Source: an uncultured Paracoccaceae bacterium (lineage in GTDB: Bacteria; Pseudomonadota; Alphaproteobacteria; Rhodobacterales; Rhodobacteraceae). Taken from it: a DNA stretch of 59,005 nucleotides. The notes under the pieces were generated by a model. It was given only the letters and a program-made list of their open reading frames with translations, made no database searches and was not told the DNA's origin. Where the stretch lies: positions 1 to 59,005 of the forward strand of contig CALICM010000093.1 in NCBI GenBank assembly GCA_938049225.1, written 5' to 3'. The translations under genes and the position numbers were made by a program. Below are positions 9,020 to 17,509 of the stretch, one piece after another (position 1 is the first letter of the stretch; each line of letters begins with the position of its first letter).

Positions 9020-11440
9020 CTAAGCCCGAACCCGATCATAGCCTGGATCATAGGGGCCGGACGGGATCACTTCAGCGGATGTCGGCGTACCGATAACATC
9101 AACCTCGATCCGCGTCCCGGGCTTGTCCAAAGGCGGTGCGACGAAGGCGTAGGCAAGGTTCTTACCCACCCGGTGGCCCCAGTCGCCGGAGGTGACCGTG
9201 CCCTGGACCTGACCATCTAAAACAACGGATGCGCCGGGATGGGCGGGGGCCATGCGCCCCTCAAGTTGAAGGGTTACCAGCTTGCGGGCCGGGCCCGCGG
9301 CATGGCGGCGCGACAGCGCCTCCCGCCCGATGAAGTCGCCTTTGTCTAAGGTCACAAAGCGATCCAATCCGGTCTCGAACGGGTCGAACTCGGTCAGGAT
9401 GTCGGCCTTCCAATGGAGGTAACCCTTTTCCAAGCGCATCGACTCGACCGCGCGGGCGCCGAAGACCTGCATGCCATGTTCCTTGCCCGCTGCCCGCAGC
9501 GTCAGCCAGGCGGCGTAGAGTTGGTTGTTAGGCACGTGGATTTCAAAGGCCAATTCGCCCGAGAAGCTGACGGCCATTACCACGGCGGGGGCGATCCCGA
9601 TAAAGCATTCGCGGACGCTCAGCCAGGGGAAGGCCGCGCGCGACCAGTCGGCGCGGCTGACGGCCTGCAGGACCGCGCGTGATTTGGGACCGACAAGCAC
9701 AAGGATCGTATGATCGTTGGTCAGCGACCGGATCTGCACATCCTCGCTCGGGCGCAGATGCGCCTGCAGCCAGTCCATATCGTGGAACTCGGCGGCCGCG
9801 GCTGACCCATACCAGACCCGCCCATCGGGCAGGTTCGCCACCGTCGCCTCGGATTTCAGCATTCCGAAGTGGTTGAGGAGGTAACACAGCCCCACCCGCC
9901 CCGGCTTGCGCGTCACCCGCCCACAGGCCATTCGGTCGAGAAAGTCATGCACGCCCGTGCCGGTTAGCTCGAAGCGGTTGAAGCCGTTGACCTCGCAAAT
10001 GCCGACGCCCGATTGCACGGCGGCCACGTCGCGCGCGACGACGTCAAAAACCTCGTTGAAGCGAAAGCTATGGGTTTCGGTGAAATCGGCGGTGGGCTTG
10101 ATGTACTCGACCCGCTCCCAACCGTTGACGACCGTAAACGCTGCGCCTTCGGCGGCCAGAACCGGTGTCAACGGCGTTGTCTTCATGGGGCGTCCGGCGG
10201 GGCGGTGTTCATGCGGGAAATGGAACCGGAACTCGTTCTGATAATCCTCGATCGCCTTCAATGCGGTCAGTTCCACGGTCGCGTGGCCAGTGAAGCGGCG
10301 CGGATCGGTGACCCAGGTGTCGTATTGGGCTTCGCCGTGCACGATCTGCTGCGCGAGCAGCCAGCCGTGCCCACCACCCTCGCCAAGCCCCGCGCGCAGC
10401 CCAATGATGCAAAAGGCATTACGCTTGCCCGGGATCGGGCCGACCAGCGGCGCTCCGTCAATCGTATAGGTGATCGGTCCATTGACGATTGTATGAATGC
10501 CGACCTCGGTCAGAGCGGGCATCCGGGCAAAGGCCCCCTCCAACACATCCGTGACACGGTCCAGGTCGTCTGGGCAGAGCGCGTTGACGAACTTCGGGTC
10601 GATCCCGTCCATGCCCCAGGTCTTGCAGTCTTGTTCATAGAAACCGACGAGCAGGCCCTGCTTTTCCTGCCGGCAATAATAATCACTGATGGGGCAGCGC
10701 AGCAGCGGCATGCGGTGCCCCGCGTCGATGATTGCCTGGATCGGTTCGGTCAGGAAATACTGATGTTCCATTGACACCACAGGGTGCTGCACGCCCATCA
10801 TCGCAGCAACCTCGTTCACGCGGTAACCGCCAGCGTTCACCACGACCTCGCAGGCGATATCGCCCTTGTCCGTGTGTACGACCCAGGTGTCATCGGGTTT
10901 TTGCGTCAGCCCGGTCACCGGCGTGTGGCGATAGACCTCGGCCCCCGCGCTGCGCGCGCGCCGCGCCAGTGCCTGACACAGTTGCGCGGGGTCGATATCT
11001 CCGTCCAGCGGGTCCCAAAGCCCGCCGATCAGGTTGTCGGTCGAGATCAGCGGATGACGACGCCCGCATTCGGCGGCGTCGATAACCTCGAAGTCCACCC
11101 CCATGCCCCGCGCCATCGAGGCGAAGTGGCGGTAGCCGTCCATTTGGCCTTCGGTATTCGCCAGTCGGATGCCGCCATCGGCATGGTGATAGTTGATCGG
11201 ATAGTCGGGATCCTCGGCCAATTCCTTGTAAAGCCGGATGGAATGGCTTTTCAGCCCCACCATCGTTTGGGTCATCCCAAAATTGGTCACCTGCGCTGCC
11301 GAATGCCAGGTGGTGCCGCTGGTCAACTCGTCTCGTTCGACCAGAACGACGTCGTCCCAACCCTCCTGTGTCAGGTGATACAGGGTTGAACAGCCCGCGA
11401 TCCCCCCGCCGATCACCACCACCCGTGTCTGGGATTTCAT
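9020..11440 (-). CDS. FAD-dependent oxidoreductase with GcvT domains (dimethylglycine/sarcosine dehydrogenase family)
   Basis: An 806-residue two-part enzyme. The N-terminal DAO-type FAD domain begins with VVVIGGGIAG (residues 7-16). It has a TTWHSA motif whose His46 matches the histidine that binds flavin covalently in dimethylglycine dehydrogenase. From about residue 425 the protein is an aminomethyltransferase (GcvT) N- and C-domain pair, expected to pass the released one-carbon unit to tetrahydrofolate. The reaction is oxidative N-demethylation of an N-methyl amino acid. Neighbours are an ABC importer and a divergent MttB homologue, consistent with stepwise demethylation of a trimethylated compound. 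Exact substrate is inference. No signal peptide, so cytoplasmic. Confidence 0.88.
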   Translation of the reverse strand: MKSQTRVVVIGGGIAGCSTLYHLTQEGWDDVVLVERDELTSGTTWHSAAQVTNFGMTQTMVGLKSHSIRLYKELAEDPDYPINYHHADGGIRLANTEGQMDGYRHFASMARGMGVDFEVIDAAECGRRHPLISTDNLIGGLWDPLDGDIDPAQLCQALARRARSAGAEVYRHTPVTGLTQKPDDTWVVHTDKGDIACEVVVNAGGYRVNEVAAMMGVQHPVVSMEHQYFLTEPIQAIIDAGHRMPLLRCPISDYYCRQEKQGLLVGFYEQDCKTWGMDGIDPKFVNALCPDDLDRVTDVLEGAFARMPALTEVGIHTIVNGPITYTIDGAPLVGPIPGKRNAFCIIGLRAGLGEGGGHGWLLAQQIVHGEAQYDTWVTDPRRFTGHATVELTALKAIEDYQNEFRFHFPHEHRPAGRPMKTTPLTPVLAAEGAAFTVVNGWERVEYIKPTADFTETHSFRFNEVFDVVARDVAAVQSGVGICEVNGFNRFELTGTGVHDFLDRMACGRVTRKPGRVGLCYLLNHFGMLKSEATVANLPDGRVWYGSAAAAEFHDMDWLQAHLRPSEDVQIRSLTNDHTILVLVGPKSRAVLQAVSRADWSRAAFPWLSVRECFIGIAPAVVMAVSFSGELAFEIHVPNNQLYAAWLTLRAAGKEHGMQVFGARAVESMRLEKGYLHWKADILTEFDPFETGLDRFVTLDKGDFIGREALSRRHAAGPARKLVTLQLEGRMAPAHPGASVVLDGQVQGTVTSGDWGHRVGKNLAYAFVAPPLDKPGTRIEVDVIGTPTSAEVIPSGPYDPGYDRVRA

Positions 11441-11592
11441 TGATTTGCTCCATAAGCCCTAAGTCGCGCAACAGAACCCCGAGACATGGTCGGTGGTCAA
11501 TGGCGCATCCGGTTGAGAGTCCTTTGGGAAACTTCACCCTTGCCCATTGGGTACAAAGCTGTGCGAAGTCATCAAGTAGAGGGACCAGATTT

Positions 11593-11608
11593 GGAGGCGT
11601 GTCGTTTG
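11593..11608 (+). promoter_or_regulatory. Ribosome binding site and TTG start of the MttB-family gene
   Basis: GGAGG at 11593-11597 lies eight bases before an in-frame TTG at 11606. The only upstream ATG in frame (11486) lacks a Shine-Dalgarno and would add 40 residues with no family character. The TTG start gives a 508-residue protein, the normal family length. Confidence 0.7.
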
Positions 11609-13132
11609 CAGCAAAAAACCTCGGGAACGAAACGGGCGGGACGCCGTGCGCGCCAGGCCAAACGTGCCGCCAAGCCGACCGTTAATCCGGCGGCGCCGGG
11701 CCAGCGCGGCGGCGCGTACCGGCCTCTGACCGAAATGGATCTGCACGCCATCTATCAAACCGCGCTTCGCCTGCTGGCCGAGTTAGGGTTGGGCGAGGTG
11801 CCCGCGCGCCTGACCAAAGACTTGATCGGTGCGGGGGCCGAGGACAATGGTGCGGGTCGTATCCTGATCCCCCGCGCCTTGACCGAGGAGGCGATCGCCA
11901 AGGCTGCTAAAACCTTTGTTCTGCATGGCCGCGATCCGGACCGATCAATAGAAGTGGGTGGTGATCGGGTTTATTTCGGCACAGGCGGTGCGGCGGTTCA
12001 AACGCTGGATATGGACACCGGCCTTTACCGGCCATCCACATTGCGCGATCTGCATGACTTCACCCGGCTGCAAGACACTTTGACCAATGTCAGTTGGTTC
12101 ACCCGCTGCTGCATCGCCACGGATGTGCCGGACAATTTGGATCTGGACGTGAACACCGCCTACGCGCTGATGCGCAACACGACCAAGCCCGTGGCGACGG
12201 CCTTTACCCTGGCCACCCATGTGGCACCGATTGTCGAGATGTTCGACATCGTCGCTGGCGGTGCGGGGGCTTTTGCCCATCGTCCTTTTGTGAAAGCGCA
12301 TATCAGCCCGGTCATCTCGCCCATGCGCTTTGGGGAAGATGCGGTCGATGTGGTCTATGAATGTATTCGGCACAATATCCCAATTTCCTGCATTACGGCT
12401 GCGCAGTCGGGTGCCACGGCGCCTGCCACGCTGGCTGGGTTCCTGGCGCAATCCCTGGCCGAGACTTTGGCCAGCTTGGTGATGGTGCATGCGATCCGCC
12501 CCGGCCATCCGATGGTCTTTTCGAACTGGCCGCTGGTGATCGACCTGCGCACCGGCGCCTTCGCGGGTGGTGGGGGCGAGATTGCGGTGCTCAACGCTGC
12601 CTCGGCCCAGCTGTCGAACTGGCTTGGGCTGCCGTCGGGCGTGGCGGCCTCAATGACCGACGCCAAAGCCATCGATGCGCAATATGGATCGGAAAAGGCT
12701 ATGACGTCGTTGGCGGCCGCGCTGGCTGGCGGCAACCTGATCTATGAAAGCTCGGGCATGACGGCGTCGCTGTTGGGGGCGAGCTTCGAGGCTTTCGTGC
12801 TGGACGATGAAATGCACTCGGCCACCTATCGTGCCCTGCGCGGGATCGAAGTGACCGAAGAGAACCTGGGTTTCGATGCGATCCGCGAGGCGGTTTTGGG
12901 CGAGGGGCATTTCCTGGGGGGGCGGCACACTTATGCGGCGATGGAACGGGACTACTTCTATCCAAGCCTCGCGGATCGCGAAGCCCCGGTAACTTGGACG
13001 GAAAAAGGTGCCCGGGACGCATGGTCGCGCGCCCGCGATACCGCACGTGCGGTCCTTGCCGATCATCACCCGGAATATTTGTCCACCCAGCAAGACGCGG
13101 CCATCCGCGATGCATTTAGGATCCTGCTGTGA
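11606..13132 (+). CDS. Trimethylamine methyltransferase (MttB)-family protein, non-pyrrolysine type
   Basis: A member of the MttB superfamily (COG5598), whose characterised members transfer a methyl group from a quaternary or tertiary amine to a corrinoid protein. The basic N-terminus (TKRAGRRARQAKRAA) followed by YRPLTEMDLHAIYQTALRLL is typical of alphaproteobacterial members. The barrel core includes SPMRFGEDAVD and a conserved YGSEKAMTSLAAALAGGNLIYESSG region. There is no in-frame TAG, so pyrrolysine is absent, as in betaine, carnitine and proline-betaine methyltransferases. No corrinoid-protein gene is present in the window. Divergent from the FAD-GcvT gene with a 165-base shared promoter region. 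Substrate unknown. Confidence 0.85.
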   Translation: MQQKTSGTKRAGRRARQAKRAAKPTVNPAAPGQRGGAYRPLTEMDLHAIYQTALRLLAELGLGEVPARLTKDLIGAGAEDNGAGRILIPRALTEEAIAKAAKTFVLHGRDPDRSIEVGGDRVYFGTGGAAVQTLDMDTGLYRPSTLRDLHDFTRLQDTLTNVSWFTRCCIATDVPDNLDLDVNTAYALMRNTTKPVATAFTLATHVAPIVEMFDIVAGGAGAFAHRPFVKAHISPVISPMRFGEDAVDVVYECIRHNIPISCITAAQSGATAPATLAGFLAQSLAETLASLVMVHAIRPGHPMVFSNWPLVIDLRTGAFAGGGGEIAVLNAASAQLSNWLGLPSGVAASMTDAKAIDAQYGSEKAMTSLAAALAGGNLIYESSGMTASLLGASFEAFVLDDEMHSATYRALRGIEVTEENLGFDAIREAVLGEGHFLGGRHTYAAMERDYFYPSLADREAPVTWTEKGARDAWSRARDTARAVLADHHPEYLSTQQDAAIRDAFRILL

Positions 13133-13166
13133 TGATGGGTGCGGCCGGGCGACCGGGGCCGTTCCC

Positions 13167-13592
13167 CTATTGGATTGTGATCTCGATCCGCTGCGTCTCG
13201 CCGGTGGAGCCGGGTTGTTTTAACACGTAACGCCCCGGTTTGATGGCGATAAACTCGATCTCCATCGTGCCTGCCTCGTCGAACTCTATGCTTTCGATTC
13301 CAAAGGGGCGGATCTCGAGGCCGTTGATGACGATCTCGTTGATCCAGATCGCCCGAAAAAAACCGGCCCCCTCGAGCGCGAGTTCACCGGTGCCGTCGGC
13401 GGTGAGCTCGATCTCGTAGCCGGTGCCGGATTTCAAGACCAACGGGACGTCCGCGATCGGTTTGCCGACCGACAGCGTCAGGGGCGGTGCGTCCTCCATG
13501 TTCGAACCGGAGAGGATCCCTGCAAAACCGAAGTCATGCGCCAGCGCGGGACTGGCGATAACTGTGGTGATAAGGGCAAGTAGCTGTTTCAT
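13167..13592 (-). CDS. Unknown exported protein, small beta-rich domain
   Basis: A 141-residue protein of unknown function. A clear Sec signal peptide (MKQLLALITTVIASPALA, cleavage before HDFGF) justifies the start at 13592, although the frame stays open for 35 codons upstream. The mature part is acidic and rich in alternating hydrophobic residues (YEIELTADGTGEL, MEIEFIAIKPGRYVLKQPG), which resembles a cupredoxin-like sandwich fold but lacks the Cys/His/Met ligand set needed for copper. It is convergent with the MttB-family gene with a 34-base gap. It could be a periplasmic accessory protein; nothing in the sequence fixes its role. Confidence 0.75.
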   Translation of the reverse strand: MKQLLALITTVIASPALAHDFGFAGILSGSNMEDAPPLTLSVGKPIADVPLVLKSGTGYEIELTADGTGELALEGAGFFRAIWINEIVINGLEIRPFGIESIEFDEAGTMEIEFIAIKPGRYVLKQPGSTGETQRIEITIQ

Positions 13593-13915
13593 ATGGCCGT
13601 CCTTCGCGTGTAGGGGCCACGACACCCCCAAAAGGTTAGTTGGCCGACTTAAAAGGACTTCAGCGCTTTTGCGCCGAGACGTCAATGACGGTGACATCGT
13701 TCGAGCTACCGTTGGTGGTGATTAAGTATTTCCGGTCATCTTTTCTGTTCGCCTATGCTTATCGTTGGGGTCCAAAGCCCTCGTATCCTTTCAGGTCCTT
13801 AGAAAAGACGGGGGTCATCAAACTCGACCGCGGTCCTGAAACACCAAGCTCCGCACGACGCCACCCCCGCCGCTGCCCCGCAGTTTGCGGTGCTGGGCAG
13901 CGGCTCCCTTTTGCC
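13593..13915. other. Intergenic stretch between the exported protein and the IS3 remnant
   Basis: No convincing gene was found on either strand. The left part should hold the promoter of the leftward exported-protein gene. The right part contains a terminator-like hairpin at 13870-13903. The second half of an IS3-type transposase, expected here if the element were intact, is absent. Confidence 0.6.
13870..13914 (+). terminator. Hairpin CCGCTGCCC / GGGCAGCGG followed by CTCCCTTTT
   Basis: Nine-base arms at 13870-13878 and 13895-13903 pair perfectly. An inner CGCA/TGCG pair can extend the stem, and a pyrimidine run ending in four T follows on the plus strand. No rightward gene is recognised just before it, so it may be a relic of deleted sequence. 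Confidence 0.5.
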
Positions 13916-14284
13916 TCAGAAGCCACTATTTGCATAAGACAAGCCCCGCCTGCGCAAAGTTGACCGCAGGAACGCCAATGGTCCGAGTGACAAGGTCAAC
14001 GCGGACGCCTTTCTGAGGTTCTTATTGGCCTGCTTCAACTCGCGGTTCTCACGTTCCAGCGCTTTCATCTTCTCGGCCATCTCGGTCGTTACGACAGCAC
14101 GGTCGCCCCGATGAACCTCAGCCTTCTTAACCCATTCGCTCAGTGTCTGGGGTGCACAACCGATCTTCGAGTATATCGACACAATCGCAGACCACCGGCT
14201 CTCGTACTGCCCAATTTTATCCAGAACCATGCGAAGGGCACGCTCGCCGACTTCAGGGGAATATTTGTTCGTCGTTTTGTTCAT
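13916..14284 (-). pseudogene. IS3-family transposase OrfA, decayed 3' end
   Basis: The first about 94 residues are a typical IS3-type OrfA: SPEVGERALRMVLDKIGQYE, a helix-turn-helix with IGCAPQTLSEWVKKAE, and the leucine-zipper-like ALERENRELKQANKNLRKAS. Family members then read AYFAQAELDR. Here the expected sequence is interrupted after KASA by about 40 bases, after which CTTTGCGCAGGCG resumes the family sequence out of frame. The last 28 residues are therefore not family sequence. The start codon is ATG at 14284. No orfB follows. It marks a past insertion between the MttB area and the sugar operon. Confidence 0.75.
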
Positions 14285-14308
14285 GAAGCTCCATCCTAAT
14301 CAAGACTT

Positions 14309-14336
14309 GGAGTCTCCGGTAAAACCGGCGCGGTTC
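14309..14336 (-). repeat. Left terminal inverted repeat of the IS3-type remnant
   Basis: Read on the minus strand this is GAACCGCGCCGGTTTTACCG followed by GAGACTCC, close to the terminal repeats of IS3-group elements with this OrfA type. It lies 25 bases upstream of the orfA start, the normal spacing. No matching right repeat was found. Confidence 0.6.
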
Positions 14337-14455
14337 TCTATAACGCTCGGAGAAGATACTCGGCACAGGGCTCGAAAAGCCCCTTGGCCTTCGAGACTCA
14401 GCCCGCATTGATAAGGACTTGGGGCGGAAAAAATCCGCGACAGGTCCAAACTGGC

Positions 14456-14938
14456 TCAGAAAAGCTTGGTATAGTTGGTCTTTAGTGGCGAATATCCAAG
14501 GGCTTCAAAAAGACCCTTTGAGGCAGTATTCCCTTCCCATACATCTGCGTCAATCCGTTGTATCCCGGACTTTTTTGCGAGGGCTTCAACGGCGTCCAGC
14601 AACTGTCTCCCAACTCCTCCGCCCCTCATCGAATGGTCTATCGAAATGTCGAGAATGTAGATCTGTGAGGCTGGAGACTCAAAGTCAGGGGAATGGAGGT
14701 CAAACTGAAGAAATCCCACGACCTCCCCCTTGTTCCGGGCAACAAGTATGGTGCGCGACTCGGGATTGGTGTCTGGGCTGTCGAATGCCGACGCAAGCCT
14801 TTCCAAAGTCTGTTGTGCCGATGGGGTCCAGGGGAAGAAATGCGGTTGCCGCTCATGATGTTCACGTTCGGAAATCAATGAGAGCTCAGCGAGCCGATCC
14901 AACTCGAGGAGAGCCGCATACCCGATCTTAATCGTCAC
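14456..14938 (-). CDS. GNAT-family N-acetyltransferase
   Basis: A 160-residue acetyltransferase that would move an acetyl group from acetyl-CoA to an amine. The central strands ILVARNKGEVVGFLQFDL and YILDISIDHSMRGGGVGRQLL contain the acetyl-CoA-binding R-G-x-G-x-G/A pattern, followed by the end NTASKGLFEALGY. The GTG start at 14938 overlaps the kinase stop by 11 bases. Base composition is lower in GC than the kinase operon and the IS remnant lies just downstream, so this last gene may be a later addition. Substrate unknown. Confidence 0.82.
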   Translation of the reverse strand: MTIKIGYAALLELDRLAELSLISEREHHERQPHFFPWTPSAQQTLERLASAFDSPDTNPESRTILVARNKGEVVGFLQFDLHSPDFESPASQIYILDISIDHSMRGGGVGRQLLDAVEALAKKSGIQRIDADVWEGNTASKGLFEALGYSPLKTNYTKLF

Positions 14939-16424
14939 AGATCAACCCTTTTGAGATTTCACGCGTCTGTTCATAGAGTTGCCTGAATAAGCGGTACTGG
15001 CGGGTATAAACTTCCGCGCCTTTGGCGGTCACGGTTTCCGCAACCGGGTTCCATTTCCCGAGGTCATCGAGCGTGGCATTGCCAACGGCAAGTGCTGCGA
15101 TAAAAGCATCACCATAGCTGGCACCTACGGTCTTCTCACACACTATTTGGTCCAACCCGCTGATATCGCTGGTCGCCTGCAGCCATACCGAATTCTTCAC
15201 CCCGCCGCCCACGGCCAAAACGCGCGCTGGGCGCTCGCCCGCCTCGGCATAGGTTTCGATTACATGGTTGGTACCATAGGCGATCCCCTCGATCACCGCG
15301 CGGTACATGTCACCGCGCGTGTGGGTCAGGTTCAGGCCAAAAATCGCCCCCTTGGCCTGCGGGTCATGAATCGGCGTGCGCTCGCCCGAGAAATAGGGCA
15401 GAGCCAACAGCCCATTGGCGCCGGGGGGCGAGGTTGCGGCCTCGGCGGCGAGGGTCTCGAAGGCGGACCCGGGGTCCAGATCCCGCGCGAATTGATCGCG
15501 GAACCAATGGGTCAGGGTCCCCGAGGTCGCCAGCCCGGCCATTGAGGCATGCTGCCCCTCGAACAGCCAGGGCGCGTACCACAGGCGGCCGTCGCGGACC
15601 CGATCCCGGGTCAGGGTGATAATGAAGATGGTCGAGCCGTACATCATCATCATGTCCCCTGGTGCCGTGACCCCGACCGACAGCGCCTCGGCGGCCGCAT
15701 CGATGGTGCCTGCGGTGACCGGCGTACCGGGGGCCAGGCCCGTCTCGGCGGCGGCTTGGGGCGTGATCTGGCCGGCAACCTCGGTCGACCACATCAGACG
15801 CGGCAGCCAGTCCAGCGGGCAAATGTCATCGGCCAGATCGTCAATCCAATCCAAGCGATCAACATCATAGAGGGGCGAGAAATTGGCCGCCGTATAATGG
15901 TCGATCACATATTCTCCGGTCAGCCGGTGCAACAGGTAACTGGTCGAGGTTAGGATCTTGGCGGTCTGGGCAAAGACCTTGGGGCGGTTGCGCCGCAGCC
16001 ACAGGATCTTGGGACCGACGGACTGGCTGGTCAGTGCGTTGCCGCAACGGTCCAGGATGGTGTCAGCGCCAATGCGCAGGGTCAGTTCCGCCACCTCAGC
16101 CTCGGCGCGGGTATCGACGCCATAGAGGACCGCGTTCATCAGCGGTGCGCCCTGCGCATCCACCGGCAGCATACAAGGGCCGATGGCCGAGCAGGCGACA
16201 GCGGCGATATCGCCCGGCGCGACCCCGGGTGTGGCCAACAATTCGCGGGTAATGGCGGTGAAATCGTCCCACCAATCTTCGACTGGGCGATGCTCGGCCC
16301 AGCCACGCTGCGGCACCAGCATTTTGTGGTCCCGGGCGGCTTGCGCGATGACGTTACCGTCTGTGTCCACCAGCACGCCCTTGGACTGATAAGTGCCGAT
16401 ATCGATGCCCAGGGTATAGCTCAT
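14928..16424 (-). CDS. FGGY-family carbohydrate kinase
   Basis: ATP-dependent phosphorylation of a sugar or sugar alcohol. The 498 residues have the family layout: N-terminal phosphate-binding GIDIGTYQSKGVLVDTDG, a mid-protein TAGTIDAAAEALSVG, the FGGY signature region YFSGERTPIHDPQAKG, and the C-terminal adenosine motif AVGGGVKNSVWLQ. It overlaps the M42 peptidase gene by four bases (ATGA) in an operon with a BtpA protein. The closest well-known subgroup is xylulokinase/ribulokinase-like, but specificity cannot be read. The divergent aldose dehydrogenase and lactonase suggest a deoxy-sugar or pentose pathway. Confidence 0.9.
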   Translation of the reverse strand: MSYTLGIDIGTYQSKGVLVDTDGNVIAQAARDHKMLVPQRGWAEHRPVEDWWDDFTAITRELLATPGVAPGDIAAVACSAIGPCMLPVDAQGAPLMNAVLYGVDTRAEAEVAELTLRIGADTILDRCGNALTSQSVGPKILWLRRNRPKVFAQTAKILTSTSYLLHRLTGEYVIDHYTAANFSPLYDVDRLDWIDDLADDICPLDWLPRLMWSTEVAGQITPQAAAETGLAPGTPVTAGTIDAAAEALSVGVTAPGDMMMMYGSTIFIITLTRDRVRDGRLWYAPWLFEGQHASMAGLATSGTLTHWFRDQFARDLDPGSAFETLAAEAATSPPGANGLLALPYFSGERTPIHDPQAKGAIFGLNLTHTRGDMYRAVIEGIAYGTNHVIETYAEAGERPARVLAVGGGVKNSVWLQATSDISGLDQIVCEKTVGASYGDAFIAALAVGNATLDDLGKWNPVAETVTAKGAEVYTRQYRLFRQLYEQTREISKGLICDD

Positions 16425-17509
16425 GTGTGTGCGTCCCGATCCAAGGTGAAGCGCGCGTCGATGCGGCCCAAGGTGGCGGTGATTAGTTCGCAGAGCGCCC
16501 CCAGATCCGCCAGATCGCAGACCTCCAAACTGCTATGCGAATAGCGCATTGGAAAGCCCAGATCGACACAGGCGACCCCCGCACCGGTCTGCTGGACATA
16601 GCTGAGGTCGGTCAAAACGCCGGTCTGCGCACTGCGCTGAAGCGGGATCCGCTCGGCCCGGGCTGTCGCCTCGACCAGATCGACCAGCGCAGGATGCGGG
16701 ATCACACCGTTCAGCGTGCCGCGCCCGTGAAAGGAATAAAGGCTCATACCTGGCCCGCCGCCCAACGTCATCTCGCCCCGGTCAGTCATATCCGGCGTGT
16801 CGCATGCCAGCATCAGGTCGATCTGCATCGCGATATCCGGGGCCAGACGCTGGGCCAAGGGCTGCGCCCCGCGCAGGTTGAACTCCTCTTGCACGGTCCA
16901 GGCCAGATGCACGGTCGGCCCCCCGTCCCGCGCGGCAAGCCTGCGCGCCACCTCAAGCAGCACGGCACAGCCCGCCCGATCGTCGATACTAGTACCCGCG
17001 ACACGATCCCTCGCCAGCGGCAGCACACGCGGCGCATAGACGACCGGCGTGCCGATCCGCACCCCAGCGTCGGCCGCCTCGGTCGCCGTCCGAAATCCGG
17101 CGTCGACGAATAATTGCCGGTACGGCAGCACCTGGTATTTCTCCTCGGGGCTTGTCGCATGGTGGCTCTTGTTGGCGATTACCCCAGGCATATCGCGCCC
17201 TTCGCCCACGCACAGCAGCATGGCCTGCGCAGGCAGCGCCCGCTCGGGCACGCCGCCCAGACGCTCCAAGCGTATCAGCCCATCCGCCTCGACCTTGCGG
17301 ACAATGAACCCCAACTGGTCCATATGGGTGAACAACAGGACCGAGGGCAGATCCGCATCGCCCTCAAACGTCACCCAAAGATTGCCCAGCCGGTCGGACT
17401 GGCTCTCCCCCGGAAGCCGCGCCGCAATCGCCCGACGCACCCGATCCTCGTGCCCTGAAAGCCCAGGGATCTGCATCAAGTCGGTCAGGTCTCGGCGCAG
17501 ATCGCTCAT
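16421..17509 (-). CDS. M42-family metallopeptidase (FrvX/tetrahedral aminopeptidase type)
   Basis: A 362-residue co-catalytic zinc or cobalt aminopeptidase. Metal and catalytic motifs are present: FTHMDQLGF (first histidine-aspartate), GTSIDDRAGCAVLLE (bridging aspartate), WTVQEEFNLRGAQ (general base and ligand glutamates), ACDTPD and a C-terminal RYSHSSLEVCD. The start at 17509 is chosen because its ATG overlaps the btpA stop by four bases; longer forms would intrude into btpA. M42 proteins in sugar operons are frequent but their physiological substrate there is unclear; de-blocking of a conjugated substrate is one possibility. Confidence 0.88.
   Translation of the reverse strand: MSDLRRDLTDLMQIPGLSGHEDRVRRAIAARLPGESQSDRLGNLWVTFEGDADLPSVLLFTHMDQLGFIVRKVEADGLIRLERLGGVPERALPAQAMLLCVGEGRDMPGVIANKSHHATSPEEKYQVLPYRQLFVDAGFRTATEAADAGVRIGTPVVYAPRVLPLARDRVAGTSIDDRAGCAVLLEVARRLAARDGGPTVHLAWTVQEEFNLRGAQPLAQRLAPDIAMQIDLMLACDTPDMTDRGEMTLGGGPGMSLYSFHGRGTLNGVIPHPALVDLVEATARAERIPLQRSAQTGVLTDLSYVQQTGAGVACVDLGFPMRYSHSSLEVCDLADLGALCELITATLGRIDARFTLDRDAHT

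Larger units (their letters stand above)
13916..14336 (-). mobile_element. Truncated IS3-family insertion sequence (left end plus orfA remnant)
   Basis: The element is oriented leftward. It begins with a terminal-repeat-like sequence at 14309-14336 (on the minus strand GAACCGCGCCGGTTTTACCG then GAGACTCCA), followed by orfA. The orfB integrase and the opposite terminal repeat are missing, so the element cannot move by itself. Confidence 0.72.

Noticed and set aside
11606-13132. Pyrrolysine-containing trimethylamine methyltransferase
   Set aside because: No in-frame TAG occurs within the coding sequence.
13640-13963. A 107-codon plus-strand frame
   Set aside because: It runs into the antisense of the IS3 remnant, is proline/arginine-rich and has no ribosome binding site.
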